The position numbers and the translations under genes are program-made. The notes beneath the pieces were generated by a model, which searched no databases, had not been told where the DNA came from, and saw only the letters and a program-made list of their open reading frames with translations. Shown here one piece after another: positions 5,860 to 6,345 of a stretch of 6,345 nucleotides of DNA; position 1 is the stretch's first letter, and each line of letters opens with the position of its first letter. Source of the stretch: Boseongicola sp. SB0675_bin_26 (GTDB taxonomy: Bacteria > Pseudomonadota > Alphaproteobacteria > Rhodobacterales > Rhodobacteraceae); NCBI GenBank assembly GCA_009843725.1, contig VYCX01000565.1:1-6345 (forward strand), written 5' to 3'.

Positions 5860-6345
5860 GTGCGGGCGTCACGGATACGTCAGTCGGACCGCCGCCTCTC
5901 CTGGAGGTCGTCGGCCTTCACACCCATTTCAGGACGCCGCGCGGCGTTGCGCGGGCCGTCGACGGCATCTCGTTCAGGCTGGAACGTGGACGGATGCTGG
6001 GAATCGTCGGAGAGTCCGGATCCGGCAAGAGCGTGCTGTCCCGAACGATCATCGACATCCTGCCGCATGACGGCTCGGTTCTTTATCGTGGAAGCGTGCT
6101 GTTTGAAGGGCGCGATCTTCGCACGTTGCCGAAGCGGCAGATGCGCGACGTGCGCGGCCGCGACATCGCAATGGTCTTCCAGGACCCGATGTCATCCTTG
6201 AATCCTGTCATGAAGATTGACCGCCAGATAACCGAAGTGCTGAGGAAGCGGCGCGGGCTTTCGGCGGCCGACGCGCGCAGCCAGGCGGCCAGGCTTGTGG
6301 CCTCCGTCGGGATTCCCGATCCGGAACAGCAGCTTGACCGCTACC
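5856..6345 (+). CDS. DppD-like ABC transporter ATP-binding protein, partial (C-terminus beyond right edge)
   Basis: This is the nucleotide-binding subunit that powers peptide-type import at the cytoplasmic face of the permeases. About 163 residues are present. LLEVVGLHTHFRTPRGVARAVDGISF is the family opening; the Walker A loop GESGSGKS is at 52-59. ILPHDGSVLYRGSVLFEGRDL precedes the Q-loop MVFQDPMSSLNPVM (Q109), which is typical of DppD/OppD rather than of other ABC families. The window ends at LDRY, just before the ABC signature and Walker B. The GTG start overlaps the lysR stop as GTGA, so the two genes are coupled. DppD-type ATPases usually pair with a DppF-type partner, expected next. The ATPase is separated from its presumed permeases by the regulator and lies on the opposite strand, but the family match makes them natural partners. 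Confidence 0.95.
   Translation, partial: MSAGVTDTSVGPPPLLEVVGLHTHFRTPRGVARAVDGISFRLERGRMLGIVGESGSGKSVLSRTIIDILPHDGSVLYRGSVLFEGRDLRTLPKRQMRDVRGRDIAMVFQDPMSSLNPVMKIDRQITEVLRKRRGLSAADARSQAARLVASVGIPDPEQQLDRY

Noticed and set aside
5860..6201. Plus-strand frame starting with the GTG at 5860
   Set aside because: It is a shifted frame over the ATPase gene; the frame from the GTG at 5856 carries the Walker A and Q-loop motifs.
1..6345. Search for a wholly new defence, mobile or RNA-based system
   Set aside because: All long coding regions belong to known transporter, hydrolase and regulator families. No repeats array, transposase, integrase, tRNA or attachment site is visible.

Overview
The window carries one divergently arranged transport and catabolism locus of the oligopeptide/dipeptide ABC importer type (PepT family). 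The GC-rich DNA, the Sec signal peptide without a lipobox cysteine on the binding protein, the LysR regulator and the mix of ATG, GTG and TTG starts suggest a Gram-negative proteobacterium, probably alpha- or betaproteobacterial. The sequence alone does not fix the genus.

Layout. On the minus strand, reading leftward from about 4647, are four genes: a periplasmic family-5 solute-binding protein (3070-4647), a cytoplasmic metal-dependent amidohydrolase of the YtcJ/amidohydrolase_3 type (1425-2996), a DppB-like permease (403-1401), and a DppC-like permease that runs off the left edge (1-401). On the plus strand, reading rightward, are a LysR-type regulator (4927-5859) and a DppD-like ABC ATPase that runs off the right edge (5856-6345). 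The 279-base gap between the two transcription units is the only sizeable non-coding region. It holds a 17-bp perfect dyad that fits the T-N11-A rule for LysR operators, a 14-bp GC palindrome in the binding-protein leader, and a small upstream reading frame whose stop overlaps the lysR start.

How the genes work together (inference). The binding protein captures a peptide-like or amide-containing solute in the periplasm. The DppB/DppC pair carries it across the inner membrane, powered by the DppD-like ATPase and probably a DppF partner beyond the right edge. The amidohydrolase, which has no signal peptide, would act on the imported compound in the cytoplasm. LysR probably senses the substrate or a product and controls one or both arms from the shared intergenic region. 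The transporter is unusual in being split: binding protein and permeases lie on one arm, while the ATPase lies on the other, translationally coupled to the regulator.

I see no RNA genes, mobile elements, CRISPR arrays or prophage signs, and nothing that requires a wholly new kind of system. The most interesting points are the regulatory architecture, the strong hairpin behind the binding-protein gene, and the divergent amidohydrolase embedded in the transporter operon.
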